Shown here: piece after piece, positions 54,371 through 63,117 of the stretch | How positions within the stretch are numbered: position 1 is the stretch's first letter | Layout: the number at the start of each line of letters is the position of its first letter | DNA from: Asticcacaulis sp. AC466 | GTDB lineage: Bacteria; Pseudomonadota; Alphaproteobacteria; Caulobacterales; Caulobacteraceae | Length of the DNA: 64,000 nt | Assembly (NCBI RefSeq): GCF_000495815.1 | Contig: NZ_AWGE01000008.1 | Coordinates: 247,436-311,435, forward strand | Reading direction: 5' to 3' | Made by a program: the position numbers and the translations under genes | The notes under the pieces: model-generated | The model's input: the letters and a program-made list of their open reading frames with translations, nothing else | Told to the model about the DNA's origin: nothing | The model's database searches: none

Positions 54371-55582
54371 TTACTGTCCTAGAATTTGATCCATCATAAA
54401 ACCCCTGGACGGTTGGCTTAGGCCGAATGCGGCGGCAAACTCACCCCAAGCGGAAACGAGACCGTCTATCCATTGAGATTCTTCGTATCCACTGACCGTG
54501 AAGGCTACCTCGACACTGTCCTGCAACGCGGCAGAACCCTCTCCCCAGCGTGTTTGGCTCGTCCAGCGACGGTCATTGAGCTCGGTAACTCCGAGGATGA
54601 TTTTATAGGGCCCTCGGGCGCCCTGCTGTGCAAGGAGCGGTAAATTAGCCCTCAGAAAGCTATAGTAGTGAGCTATCGCACCGTCTGCGAAGAAGAAATC
54701 TCCCGTTTCACCCTGTCTGGAAAAAGGATCGACTCCCCATAATTCTCCTGTTTCACGCGATTGGAAAACTAAGTTCATCAGTGGCCTATCGGCGTTAAAA
54801 CCGCCCTTGAACACTAAGCTACCACCTCTTACGAGGCCGTAGCTGAATGCGGACGCGGGACCTAGAATTGATGGACGAAGGTCACTGGCGCCAAAGTCGG
54901 CGGGTCGCGTCCAAGACGCGGGCAAAATTCTGGCATACCTATATGGGCCACCGGCGATATCTTTGTCGACGGCGGCTCCGTTGTCATTAATCCTTAGTTT
55001 TCGATCTGGATTGACCCATAACGCGGGGCTTTTATCGGCCGGGAGCCATTCTGGAAACGAAGGCGTCACAAGCGGCGTTGCGACAGCAATACTGAGGCGC
55101 AACGCCTCTGTCAGTTGTCGGCGTAATCCCTCGCGCGCGCTGCGCAAATCGGCGGTGGTCGCGTCCGGTTCTAGGTGAAATCCCATAGGGGCACGACGAC
55201 CTCGCATATCGAAGGGGAGGTTTTCTATCGTTGCACCAGGGAAGGCGGTGTTCCACACCATAATAACGCGCTCCAAGCCTATGGCCCGTTTCGCATATCC
55301 CAATTCGATGAGGACGTTCGGATTGGCCAGCGCCTTACCTGTGCCGCTCAAAGCGATTGGCGTGACATCTCCGACAAATACCTTCGCCGCGTCGATCTTG
55401 GCGAGGATTGTTGAAACGATATCCGGCGAGCCGGCCACACCTTGGGTATCCGACGTCAACTCATGACGCTCCTCCAATTCGGCCTCAAGATCTTCGATCG
55501 CTCCAGCCAATGCGTCTCTTACCACTGTCCGGGTAACCCGAGGGTCGAGATCACTTTGCCAGGACCAGAAAATGGAGTTCAT
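54371..55582 (-). CDS. TIR-like domain protein, probable defence cargo
   Basis: 403 aa from ATG 55582 behind GAGAG (open frame to 55618). N-terminal SIFWSWQSDLDPRVTRTVVRD, then DIVSTILAKIDAAKVFVGDV and NPNVLIELGYAKRAIGLERV: the layout of TIR-like nucleotide-binding domains (F-x-S-W-Q-S-D start, Asp after a strand, then a Glu before GYA). The second half (from about residue 190) is unrecognised, with many Trp. TIR-like domains are often NADase effectors. It is on the opposite strand to the conjugation genes and lies between relaxase and TraG, which points to inserted cargo. Confidence 0.65.
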   Translation of the reverse strand: MNSIFWSWQSDLDPRVTRTVVRDALAGAIEDLEAELEERHELTSDTQGVAGSPDIVSTILAKIDAAKVFVGDVTPIALSGTGKALANPNVLIELGYAKRAIGLERVIMVWNTAFPGATIENLPFDMRGRRAPMGFHLEPDATTADLRSAREGLRRQLTEALRLSIAVATPLVTPSFPEWLPADKSPALWVNPDRKLRINDNGAAVDKDIAGGPYRYARILPASWTRPADFGASDLRPSILGPASAFSYGLVRGGSLVFKGGFNADRPLMNLVFQSRETGELWGVDPFSRQGETGDFFFADGAIAHYYSFLRANLPLLAQQGARGPYKIILGVTELNDRRWTSQTRWGEGSAALQDSVEVAFTVSGYEESQWIDGLVSAWGEFAAAFGLSQPSRGFMMDQILGQ

Positions 55583-55777
55583 AGATGCTCTCGATGCGTT
55601 GCGTGGAAAGTGTGCCAACGCGCGATGCGTGACGTTATTTTAGTCATAGGCCACTGGTCCGTCTTTGCCAAAACAGAATTGCCAACCTTAGGTTTCCGAA
55701 AGCGGAACCCTGGTGAGCCAGGAGTCCTCACTAGAGCCTCTAAGGAACCGCTGGGTGACTCCCCGATTCTGGCAAGG

Positions 55778-55817
55778 TGTCCGAAGATGACGAGGTTCAA
55801 ACCTCTCACCTCGGACA
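55778..55817 (+). promoter_or_regulatory. Nested hairpin just before traG
   Basis: Outer arms TGTCCGA/TCGGACA (55778-55784 and 55811-55817) enclose a second perfect hairpin GAGGTT-CA-AACCTC (55792-55805). It ends 6 bp before the traG ATG and replaces a normal ribosome site, so it may control traG translation. No pairing partners in the three leaders. Confidence 0.4.
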
Positions 55818-55823
55818 TGGTCG

Positions 55824-57878
55824 ATGACCCCCACCAAGCTCCTGATCGGGCAAATACTTGTTGTGCTGCTGACCGCGCTGTTCGGCGTCTGGGCAGCGAC
55901 GCAATGGGCGGCCGCGCAGTTGGGCTATCAGTCACAACTGGGGCCGGCGTGGTTCGTTTTTATCGGGACGCCGATCTATCGCCCCTGGCAACTGTTCATC
56001 TGGTGGTATTTCTACGATGCCTATGCACCGGAGGTGTTCGCGCGCTCCGGGGCCCTGGCGGCGTGTAGCGGATTGCTCGGGTGCTCGACCGCCATCGCCG
56101 GATCGGTGTGGCGGGCGCGCCAGGCCAAGGCGGTGACCACCTACGGCTCTGCCCGTTGGGCGACCCATAGTGAAATCGAGCAAGCCGGTCTGCTTGGGGA
56201 TGCCGGAGTTTTTCTGGGCCGTTGGAAAGATGGCTATCTCCGTCATACCGGACCCGAACATGTCATGGCCTTCGCCCCGACCCGGTCGGGCAAAGGCGTT
56301 GGCCTTGTTGTCCCGACGTTGTTGTCCTGGACCGGGTCCGTCATCGTCCATGATATCAAGGGTGAAAACTGGGAACTGACCGCCGGCTGGCGCGCGAAGT
56401 TTTCCCATTGCCTGTTGTTCAATCCGACCGATATCCGCTCCGCCCGTTTCAACCCCCTTCTGGAGGTGCGCAAAGGCGTCGATGAAGTGCGCGATGTCCA
56501 GAACATTGCCGATGTCCTCGTCGATCCGGAAGGCGCGCTAGAGCACCGGTCACACTGGGAAAAGACCAGCCATTCGTTGCTGGTTGGTGTCATCCTTCAT
56601 GTCCTCTATGCCGAGCCGGAAAAGACTCTGGCGCGAGTCGCCACCTTTCTCTCCGACCCCGAACGCACCTTTGAAAATACCCTGCGCCGGATGATGACGT
56701 CCAATCATCTCGGCACCAAAGAGATGCCACGGGTGCATCCGGTGGTCGCGTCCGCCGCCCGCGAAATTCTAAACAAGTCAGAGAACGAGCGCTCCGGCGT
56801 CCTGTCGACGGCCATGTCGTTTCTCGGTCTCTATCGTGACCCGGTCGTGTCGATGACCACGGCGGCCTGCGACTGGCGCATCGCCGACCTGATGGATGGC
56901 GCGCGGCCAGCGTCACTATACCTGGTCGTGCCGCCGTCCGACATCTCCCGCACCAAGCCACTGGTGCGCCTGATCCTGAACCAGATCGGCCGCCGGTTGA
57001 CGGAAAAGCTGGAGGGTAATGCCGGCTTCAAACACCGCTTCCAGCTTCTGATGATGCTCGATGAGTTCCCAGCTTTGGGCCGCCTCGACTTCTTTGAAAC
57101 TACCCTGGCCTTCATCGCCGGTTACGGCATCCGCGCTTTTTTGATAGCCCAGAGCCTCAACCAAATTTCGAAGGCGTATGGCGAGAACAACTCCATACTC
57201 GACAACTGCCATGTCCGCATCGCCTTCTCCTCCAACGACGAGCGCACGGCCAAGCGCATATCCGATGCCTTGGGGACCGCCACCGAGCAGCGCGCCCAGC
57301 GCAACTATGCCGGCCATCGTCTCTCCCCCTGGCTCGCCCATGTCATGGTCTCACGTCAGGAAACCTCCCGACCGCTCCTGACGCCCGGCGAAATCATGCA
57401 ATTGCCGCCCAAGGACGAGCTGGTCCTGGTCTCCGGCCTGTCACCGATCCGTGCCCGCAAGCTTCGCTACTATGAGGATCAGAACTTCATCGCCCGTCGC
57501 GCTGCCCCGCCGGTCCTGTCTTTGGACGGTTATGCCGACACGCCCGAGCCCAGGCCAGACGACTGGGCCAGCCTTGTCTGTGGCGTCTCCAATGCCTTGC
57601 GCGATGCCCTCAAGGCCGAGGAGCGGGGCGAGGGCGGACGGGATGATGAAGGTGGCAGGGACATTCAGACCGGGCCGGATATCGGCGAATCCTATGTGAA
57701 GCCCCGCCCCCTGGAACCAGACGGTCAGGCCGCCGTCGAAGACGACGCCGACGTTGCGGCCGACAAAAAGGTCATGGATCGCGTCCGCAGCAACCGCGCG
57801 GTGACCCAGGCCGTCACCATGGGCGCCGACCGAAAGACCGCCAAAAGCCTCAACCTCGATCTCTTCAGGGACCACTGA
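55824..57878 (+). CDS. traG: TraG/VirD4 coupling ATPase
   Basis: 684 aa. Two or three N-terminal membrane segments, then VTTYGSARWATHSEIEQAGL, Walker A FAPTRSGKGVGLVVPTLL near residue 155, IVHDIKGENWELTAGWR, and Walker B LLMMLDEFPALGRLDFF near residue 410, all as in TraG of trb systems. It links the relaxosome to the channel. A nested hairpin stands just before the start. The next gene begins 1 bp after the stop. Confidence 0.95.
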   Translation: MTPTKLLIGQILVVLLTALFGVWAATQWAAAQLGYQSQLGPAWFVFIGTPIYRPWQLFIWWYFYDAYAPEVFARSGALAACSGLLGCSTAIAGSVWRARQAKAVTTYGSARWATHSEIEQAGLLGDAGVFLGRWKDGYLRHTGPEHVMAFAPTRSGKGVGLVVPTLLSWTGSVIVHDIKGENWELTAGWRAKFSHCLLFNPTDIRSARFNPLLEVRKGVDEVRDVQNIADVLVDPEGALEHRSHWEKTSHSLLVGVILHVLYAEPEKTLARVATFLSDPERTFENTLRRMMTSNHLGTKEMPRVHPVVASAAREILNKSENERSGVLSTAMSFLGLYRDPVVSMTTAACDWRIADLMDGARPASLYLVVPPSDISRTKPLVRLILNQIGRRLTEKLEGNAGFKHRFQLLMMLDEFPALGRLDFFETTLAFIAGYGIRAFLIAQSLNQISKAYGENNSILDNCHVRIAFSSNDERTAKRISDALGTATEQRAQRNYAGHRLSPWLAHVMVSRQETSRPLLTPGEIMQLPPKDELVLVSGLSPIRARKLRYYEDQNFIARRAAPPVLSLDGYADTPEPRPDDWASLVCGVSNALRDALKAEERGEGGRDDEGGRDIQTGPDIGESYVKPRPLEPDGQAAVEDDADVAADKKVMDRVRSNRAVTQAVTMGADRKTAKSLNLDLFRDH

Positions 57879-57879
57879 C

Positions 57880-58299
57880 ATGGCCATGACACCCGCCAAG
57901 AAGAAATATCAGATTTACCTGCCAGGTCCTATCGCGGAGCGCTTTGAGACCTTAGCGGCGCGGCCCGGCACCAACAAATCCGCCATCCTGGCTATGGCGA
58001 TCACTGCGTGGATGGACCGCAAGGGCGCCAATGAGTTGGACGATCGGTTCGGCACCCGGTTCAGGAACTACAGCCTTCAGCTCGACCGGTTCGAGCGCGA
58101 TCAGCGCGTGGTGATGGAAACCCTGGCGCTGTTCATTCGTTTGAACCTGCAACGGGATTCGTTTTTGCCCGACACCGATGAAGCCACCCGCGCTCGCGGC
58201 GCCGAGCGCTTCCGTGCCTTCGTGGCTGAGGTCGGGCGCCGTCTGGCGCAGGACGAACCCTCTTTCGACCCCCTGATCCTGGGAGGCCTCTATGACTGA
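57880..58299 (+). CDS. CopG-like ribbon-helix-helix protein of the trb operon
   Basis: 139 aa. N-terminal KKKYQIYLPGPIAERFETLA, then RPGTNKSAILAMAITAWMDR, a ribbon-helix-helix pattern, followed by a helical tail. A CopG-type gene between traG and trbB is usual in alphaproteobacterial trb clusters; it probably regulates the operon or is part of the relaxosome. It overlaps trbB by 8 bp. An ATG 6 bp further in is an alternative start. Confidence 0.85.
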   Translation: MAMTPAKKKYQIYLPGPIAERFETLAARPGTNKSAILAMAITAWMDRKGANELDDRFGTRFRNYSLQLDRFERDQRVVMETLALFIRLNLQRDSFLPDTDEATRARGAERFRAFVAEVGRRLAQDEPSFDPLILGGLYD

Positions 58300-59263
58300 G
58301 ACTGTGTCCGCGCGCCGTCTGCGCGCCATGTTGCGCACGGCCATGGGTGATGTGTTGTCGGCGGCGCTCACCGATCCCGAGGTTGCCGAAATCATGGTCA
58401 ATCCCGACGGCGAGATCCGTATCGATCGCTTAGGCGCGGGCCGCTCAGAGACCGGGCACCGCCTGGAGCCGGCCGAGGTTGAGCGCATTATCCGGCTCGT
58501 CGCCAGTCACGTTCGGGCGGAGGCCCACAGAGATAATCCCATCGTGAGCGCAGAACTGCCCGCCCGCGACGGCCTGTCGGGGGAACGGTTCGAAGGTCTG
58601 CTGCCGCCCGTCGTGGTGTCGCCCTGCTTCTCGATCCGCAAGCCGGCGCATCGCCTCTATGGGCTGGGCGACTATGTCGCTGACGGCGTCATGACCTCCC
58701 TGCAAGCCAGAACGCTGCGCACTGCCGTGCGCGACCGGCGCAATATCCTTGTCGCCGGCGGCACCAGCTCCGGCAAAACCACCCTGACCAACGCCCTTTT
58801 AGCGGAGATGGCCGACCTCAATGAACGCATCATCCTGATCGAGGACACCCGCGAACTGCGCTGCGCCGCCCGCGACTGCGTAGCCCTGCGCACGCGGCCG
58901 GGACTGGTCTCGCTCAATGATCTGGTGCGCTCGACCCTGCGTTTGCGTCCCGACCGGATCATCGTCGGCGAGGTCAGGGGCGGGGAGGCGCTCGATATGC
59001 TGAAAGCCTGGAACACCGGGCATCCCGGCGGTGTCGCCACCCTCCATGCCAATTCCGCCCGTGGCGCCCTCTACCGCCTCGAACAACTCATCCAGGAGGC
59101 CGTCACCCATGTGCCGCGCGCCCTGATCGCCGACGGCATCGACGTCGTTGTCTACATCGCGGGCATCAATCCGCTCACCCATTCGCCCCGCCACGTCGAG
59201 ACCATTGCCGAGATTGTCGGCCTCGACGCCACCGGCGATTACCTGCTTCAGCCCCTGATCTAG
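58292..59263 (+). CDS. trbB: TrbB/VirB11 secretion ATPase
   Basis: 323 aa. Walker A VAGGTSSGKTTLTNALL near residue 155, Asp box IILIEDTRELRC, Walker B-like PDRIIVGEVRGGEALDML and His box GHPGGVATLHANSARGAL. Hexameric cytoplasmic motor of the conjugation machine. First gene of the trbBCDEJL series. Confidence 0.95.
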   Translation: MTETVSARRLRAMLRTAMGDVLSAALTDPEVAEIMVNPDGEIRIDRLGAGRSETGHRLEPAEVERIIRLVASHVRAEAHRDNPIVSAELPARDGLSGERFEGLLPPVVVSPCFSIRKPAHRLYGLGDYVADGVMTSLQARTLRTAVRDRRNILVAGGTSSGKTTLTNALLAEMADLNERIILIEDTRELRCAARDCVALRTRPGLVSLNDLVRSTLRLRPDRIIVGEVRGGEALDMLKAWNTGHPGGVATLHANSARGALYRLEQLIQEAVTHVPRALIADGIDVVVYIAGINPLTHSPRHVETIAEIVGLDATGDYLLQPLI

Positions 59264-59299
59264 GCCTGAAGGTTCATCCACCTTTTAAAGGAGAGTCTT

Positions 59300-59638
59300 A
59301 TGTCTGAAACTATTTTGCGTTCCCCGTCGTCGCGTACCCTCATGAGGGCAGCGGCCTTTTGTGTGCCGGTCGTCATGTTCGCCGCCGTGGCCCATGCCAC
59401 CGGCAGCGACATGCCCTGGGAAGAGCCCCTCCAGCAAATTCTGGATTCGGTTCAGGGACCGGTCGCCAAGATCGTCGCCGTTCTGATCATCATCGTCACC
59501 GGCCTGACGCTGGCCTTCGGTGAGACCTCGGGCGGTTTCCGCAAGCTGATCCAGATCGTGTTCGGTCTGTCCATCGCGTTTGCGGCCTCCAGCTTCTTCC
59601 TTACCTTCTTCAGCTTCGGCGGCGGCGCGGTCGTCTGA
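59300..59638 (+). CDS. trbC: TrbC/VirB2 pilin
   Basis: 112 aa with a signal peptide (ends about VAHATGSD) and two hydrophobic segments (VAKIVAVLIIIVTGLTLAF, then IQIVFGLSIAFAASSFFL). Standard conjugative pilin; TraF (51086) is its likely processing enzyme. Ribosome site AAAGGAG. The stop overlaps the trbD start (TGATG). Confidence 0.93.
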   Translation: MSETILRSPSSRTLMRAAAFCVPVVMFAAVAHATGSDMPWEEPLQQILDSVQGPVAKIVAVLIIIVTGLTLAFGETSGGFRKLIQIVFGLSIAFAASSFFLTFFSFGGGAVV

Positions 59639-59901
59639 TGTCCCACGCGATAGAAGGCTTCGAGGTGCCTGTCCATCAGGCCCTGACCCAACCCATCCTG
59701 CTGGGCGGCGCGCCCCGCTCGGTCGCCATCGTCAATGGCACACTGGCGGCCGCGCTGGGCCTTGGCCTTCACCTGTGGCTGCCCGGTCTGGCCGTTTGGC
59801 TGGCCGGGCATAGCCTGGCGGTCTTCGCCGCCCGCAAAGACCCGGATTTCGTACCGGTGCTGCTCCGTCATCTCCGCCAGAAAGGGTATTGGTCATGCTG
59901 A
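59638..59901 (+). CDS. trbD: TrbD/VirB3 membrane protein
   Basis: 87 aa: GFEVPVHQALTQPILLGGAP, then a hydrophobic hairpin, then DPDFVPVLLRHLRQKGYWSC. VirB3-type, fits the family in length and ends. Overlaps trbE by 7 bp. Confidence 0.92.
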   Translation: MSHAIEGFEVPVHQALTQPILLGGAPRSVAIVNGTLAAALGLGLHLWLPGLAVWLAGHSLAVFAARKDPDFVPVLLRHLRQKGYWSC

Positions 59902-62357
59902 ACCTCAAACAATATCGCAAGCGCGCCGACCGCCTGGCGGACCATCTGCCGTGGGCGGCGCTCGTCGCCCCCGGCATTGTGCTCAACAAGGACGGCAGCT
60001 TCCAACGGACCTTTCGCTATCAGGGGCCGGACATCGACAGCGCGACGCCGGACGAACTCGTCGGTATCTGTGCGCGCCTCAACAACGCCTTGCGTCGCTT
60101 TGGCTCCGGCTGGGCGTTGTTTTTCGAAGCGCGCCGTCAGCCCGCCATGGCCTATCCCGGTCTTGGTTTTGAGACGGGTGTGGCTCGTCTCGTGGACGAG
60201 GAACGCCGCGCGGCTTTCGAGGGTGAGCTCGCCAACACCTATGAGACGGCCTATTTTTTCACACTGGTCTTCCTGCCGGATGCCGACCAGACGGATGCCC
60301 TCGGCGCGGCCGTGCTGGAGACGGAACGTGCGGTCGAGGGACGAGACTGGCGCGATGCGCTGGCCCGGTTCATCCGCCGCACGGACGCGGCGCTCGATTT
60401 GCTCTCCGGATGCCTGAACCAAGTCTCAGCGCTGAATGACAGTGAAACCCTGACCTATCTGCACGCCTGTGTCTCGACGAAGACCCATCCCGTGGCGGTG
60501 CCGGCAACCCCGATCTATCTTGACGCCATACTGGCGGATACGGACCTGCTGGGCGGTGTGGCGCCCGTTCTCGGACATGAGCATCTGCGTAGTCTCACCC
60601 TTCTCGGTTTTCCGAACCATACCTATCCGGGCGTGTTCGATGCCCTGAACCATCTCGATATCCCGTACCGTTGGGTGACACGCTTTATCCCGCTCGATAA
60701 GACAGAAGCCGTATCCACCCTGACCAGGCTGCGGCGACAGTGGTTTGCCAAGCGCAAATCTGTCACGGCCATTTTGCGCGAGGTGATGTATTCTCAGGAG
60801 AGCCGGCTAGTCGACACCGATGCCGACAACAAGGTGCTCGATACCGATGCGGCTTTGCAGGCCGTTGGCGCCGATCAGGTCAGCTTCGGCTATCTCACCA
60901 CGACGCTGACGGTTCGACATCCTGACAGGGCGACCGCCGATGACCGGCTCCGCCAGATCGAACAGGTGATCAACGGCCTGGGCTTTACAACGATCGACGA
61001 ATCCCTGAACGCCGTGGAGGCCTGGCTTGGCAGTCTGCCCGGTCACGTCTACGCCAATATCCGCCAACCCCTGGTCCATAGTCTGAATCTGGTCCATCTG
61101 ATGCCGATGTCGGCGGTCTGGGCGGGCGCCGAGCGCGATGCTCATCTGGATGGGCCGCCTTTACTCTATGCGCTCAGTTCGGGGGCAACGCCCTTTCGCC
61201 TGAGCCTGCATGTCGGCGATGTCGGCCACAGCCTGGTGCTGGGTCCGACCGGCGCCGGCAAGTCGGTCCTGCTCAGTTTCATGGCCCTGCAATTCATGCG
61301 CTACGAAAACGCGCAGGTCTTCCTTTTCGATAAGGGCGGCTCCGCCCGTGCGGCGACCCTGGCGCTACGAGGACAACATTATCGGCTTGGGCGCGAGGCC
61401 GGATTAGCCTTCCAGCCGCTGCGGCGGATCGACGATGACGCGGAGCGTGGCTGGGCATTGGAATGGTTGCAGGGTCTGCTCACTGTCGAAAATGTGGCCG
61501 TCACCCCTGATGTCAAGGAAACCCTGTGGTCAGCGCTGAACAGCCTGGCCAAGGCACCGGTGGCGGAACGCACCCTGACCGGTCTGGTAATGCTGCTGTC
61601 CTCGAATGCCCTGAAATCCGCCTTTCATCCCTACACCCTCGATGGTGCGTTCGGTCAGTGCCTCGATGCGGAGGACGAGGGCATCGATCTCGGGCGCGTT
61701 GCGTGTTTCGAGACCGAGGACCTGATGGCGGAGCCCAACCTCCTGGGGCCGGTTCTGACCTACCTGTTCCATCGCCTTGAAGCGCGTTTCGATGGCCGGC
61801 CGACCCTGATGATCCTTGACGAAGCCTGGGTCTTTCTCGACCATCCTTTGTTTGCGGCGCGTATCCGGGAATGGTTGAAGACGCTGCGCAAACGCAATGT
61901 CAGCGTCGTGTTTGCCACCCAGTCCCTGACCGACGTCATCGACAGTCCGATTGCGCCGGCCATTATCGAATCCTGCCCGCAACGCCTGCTTTTGGCCAAT
62001 GACCGGGCAAGTGAACCACAGATGCGACTTGCCTATGAGCGCGTCGGTCTGAACGCCCGCCAGATTGAGGTCATCGCCCGCGCCACGCCGAAACAACACT
62101 ATTACCTCCAGTCGCGCCGCGGCAATCGTCTGTTCGACTTGGCCTTGGGGCCAATCGCCTTAGCCGTCTGTGCCGCTGCCAGCCCTGAGGACCAGGCGCT
62201 GATCGATCGCCTCCTGGCGGACTCCGGCGCCGAAGGGTTCCCCAACGCGCTGATCAACGCCCGCGGCCCGGTCTGGGCCCGTGACCTCCTGACAGCCTTC
62301 GAAGGCAATGCCTCTGACTGGCCCGCGACCCTTCCCCTTTTTCTGAATGCCAAATGA
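59895..62357 (+). CDS. trbE: TrbE/VirB4 ATPase
   Basis: 820 aa from ATG 59895 (a TTG at 59889 is in frame but lacks support). N-terminal MLNLKQYRKRADRLADHLPW typical of TrbE, Walker A VLGPTGAGKSVLLSFMALQF near residue 450, Walker B PTLMILDEAWVFLDHP near residue 640, then RKRNVSVVFATQSLTDVIDS. The largest ATPase of the channel. Confidence 0.95.
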   Translation: MLNLKQYRKRADRLADHLPWAALVAPGIVLNKDGSFQRTFRYQGPDIDSATPDELVGICARLNNALRRFGSGWALFFEARRQPAMAYPGLGFETGVARLVDEERRAAFEGELANTYETAYFFTLVFLPDADQTDALGAAVLETERAVEGRDWRDALARFIRRTDAALDLLSGCLNQVSALNDSETLTYLHACVSTKTHPVAVPATPIYLDAILADTDLLGGVAPVLGHEHLRSLTLLGFPNHTYPGVFDALNHLDIPYRWVTRFIPLDKTEAVSTLTRLRRQWFAKRKSVTAILREVMYSQESRLVDTDADNKVLDTDAALQAVGADQVSFGYLTTTLTVRHPDRATADDRLRQIEQVINGLGFTTIDESLNAVEAWLGSLPGHVYANIRQPLVHSLNLVHLMPMSAVWAGAERDAHLDGPPLLYALSSGATPFRLSLHVGDVGHSLVLGPTGAGKSVLLSFMALQFMRYENAQVFLFDKGGSARAATLALRGQHYRLGREAGLAFQPLRRIDDDAERGWALEWLQGLLTVENVAVTPDVKETLWSALNSLAKAPVAERTLTGLVMLLSSNALKSAFHPYTLDGAFGQCLDAEDEGIDLGRVACFETEDLMAEPNLLGPVLTYLFHRLEARFDGRPTLMILDEAWVFLDHPLFAARIREWLKTLRKRNVSVVFATQSLTDVIDSPIAPAIIESCPQRLLLANDRASEPQMRLAYERVGLNARQIEVIARATPKQHYYLQSRRGNRLFDLALGPIALAVCAAASPEDQALIDRLLADSGAEGFPNALINARGPVWARDLLTAFEGNASDWPATLPLFLNAK

Positions 62358-62367
62358 GGAGACTGTG

Positions 62368-63087
62368 ATGACCCACTTCAAAACCCGTGTACTGCCCGCC
62401 CTTATGGCCCTTGTGATGGGCGTCGGAACCCTGTCACCCGCCCGCGCGCAATTGGTCGTTTACGACCCCACCAACTATGCCTCAAACGTCCTGCAGGCGG
62501 CGCGCGCCCTGCAGCAGGTCAACAATCAGATCGAGAGCCTGTCCAACGAAGCCACGATGCTCGTCAGTATGGCCAAGCACCTGCAAAAGCTCGACCTCAA
62601 TGAGCTCGCCAAGCTCAATGGCGATATCGCCGCGATCAACGACCTGATGAAACAGGCCAAGGGCATCGCTTTCACCATTGAGGCGACCGAGGCCGCTTTC
62701 AAAGGCCAGTACCCCAGCGCCTATGCCAATGTGAAATCGAGCGGGTTGGTCGGTGAGGCAATGACCCGGTGGCAAAGCAGCATGGACGCTTTTGAGCAGA
62801 CCCTGATCGTGCAGGCCAAGGTCAATGAGAGCCTGACGGATGACGCCGCGACCCTGAGCGATCTCGTGTCAGCGTCCCAAGGCGCCGACGGCAACCTTCA
62901 GGCGCAACAGGCGGCCAATCAGCTTCTGGCGCTGAACACCAAACAGCAGATGCAGATCGCCACCCTTCTGGCCGCCCAGTATCGCGCCGAAGCCCTGGAT
63001 CTGGCTCGTAAGGCGCAAGGCGAAGCCGCCGCGAAAGCGATGACCAAAGCCTTTATCGGCTCGGGCTCGGCCTACACCGCACAATAA
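62368..63087 (+). CDS. trbJ: TrbJ periplasmic protein
   Basis: 239 aa from ATG 62368 behind GAGGAG; an in-frame ATG at 62347 lies inside trbE. Signal peptide ends SPARAQ; the mature part starts LVVYDPTNYASNVLQAARAL and is a long helical coiled coil (AQQAANQLLALNTKQQMQIA). VirB5-like. Downstream trbK is absent: trbL follows after 30 bp. Confidence 0.92.
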   Translation: MTHFKTRVLPALMALVMGVGTLSPARAQLVVYDPTNYASNVLQAARALQQVNNQIESLSNEATMLVSMAKHLQKLDLNELAKLNGDIAAINDLMKQAKGIAFTIEATEAAFKGQYPSAYANVKSSGLVGEAMTRWQSSMDAFEQTLIVQAKVNESLTDDAATLSDLVSASQGADGNLQAQQAANQLLALNTKQQMQIATLLAAQYRAEALDLARKAQGEAAAKAMTKAFIGSGSAYTAQ

Positions 63088-63117
63088 CCCCTATCAGCCC
63101 TCGTTTAGGAGCCGCCC

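Noticed and set aside
55442..56068. 208-codon plus-strand frame overlapping the TIR-like gene and traG
   Set aside because: Overlaps two well-supported genes and has no domain.
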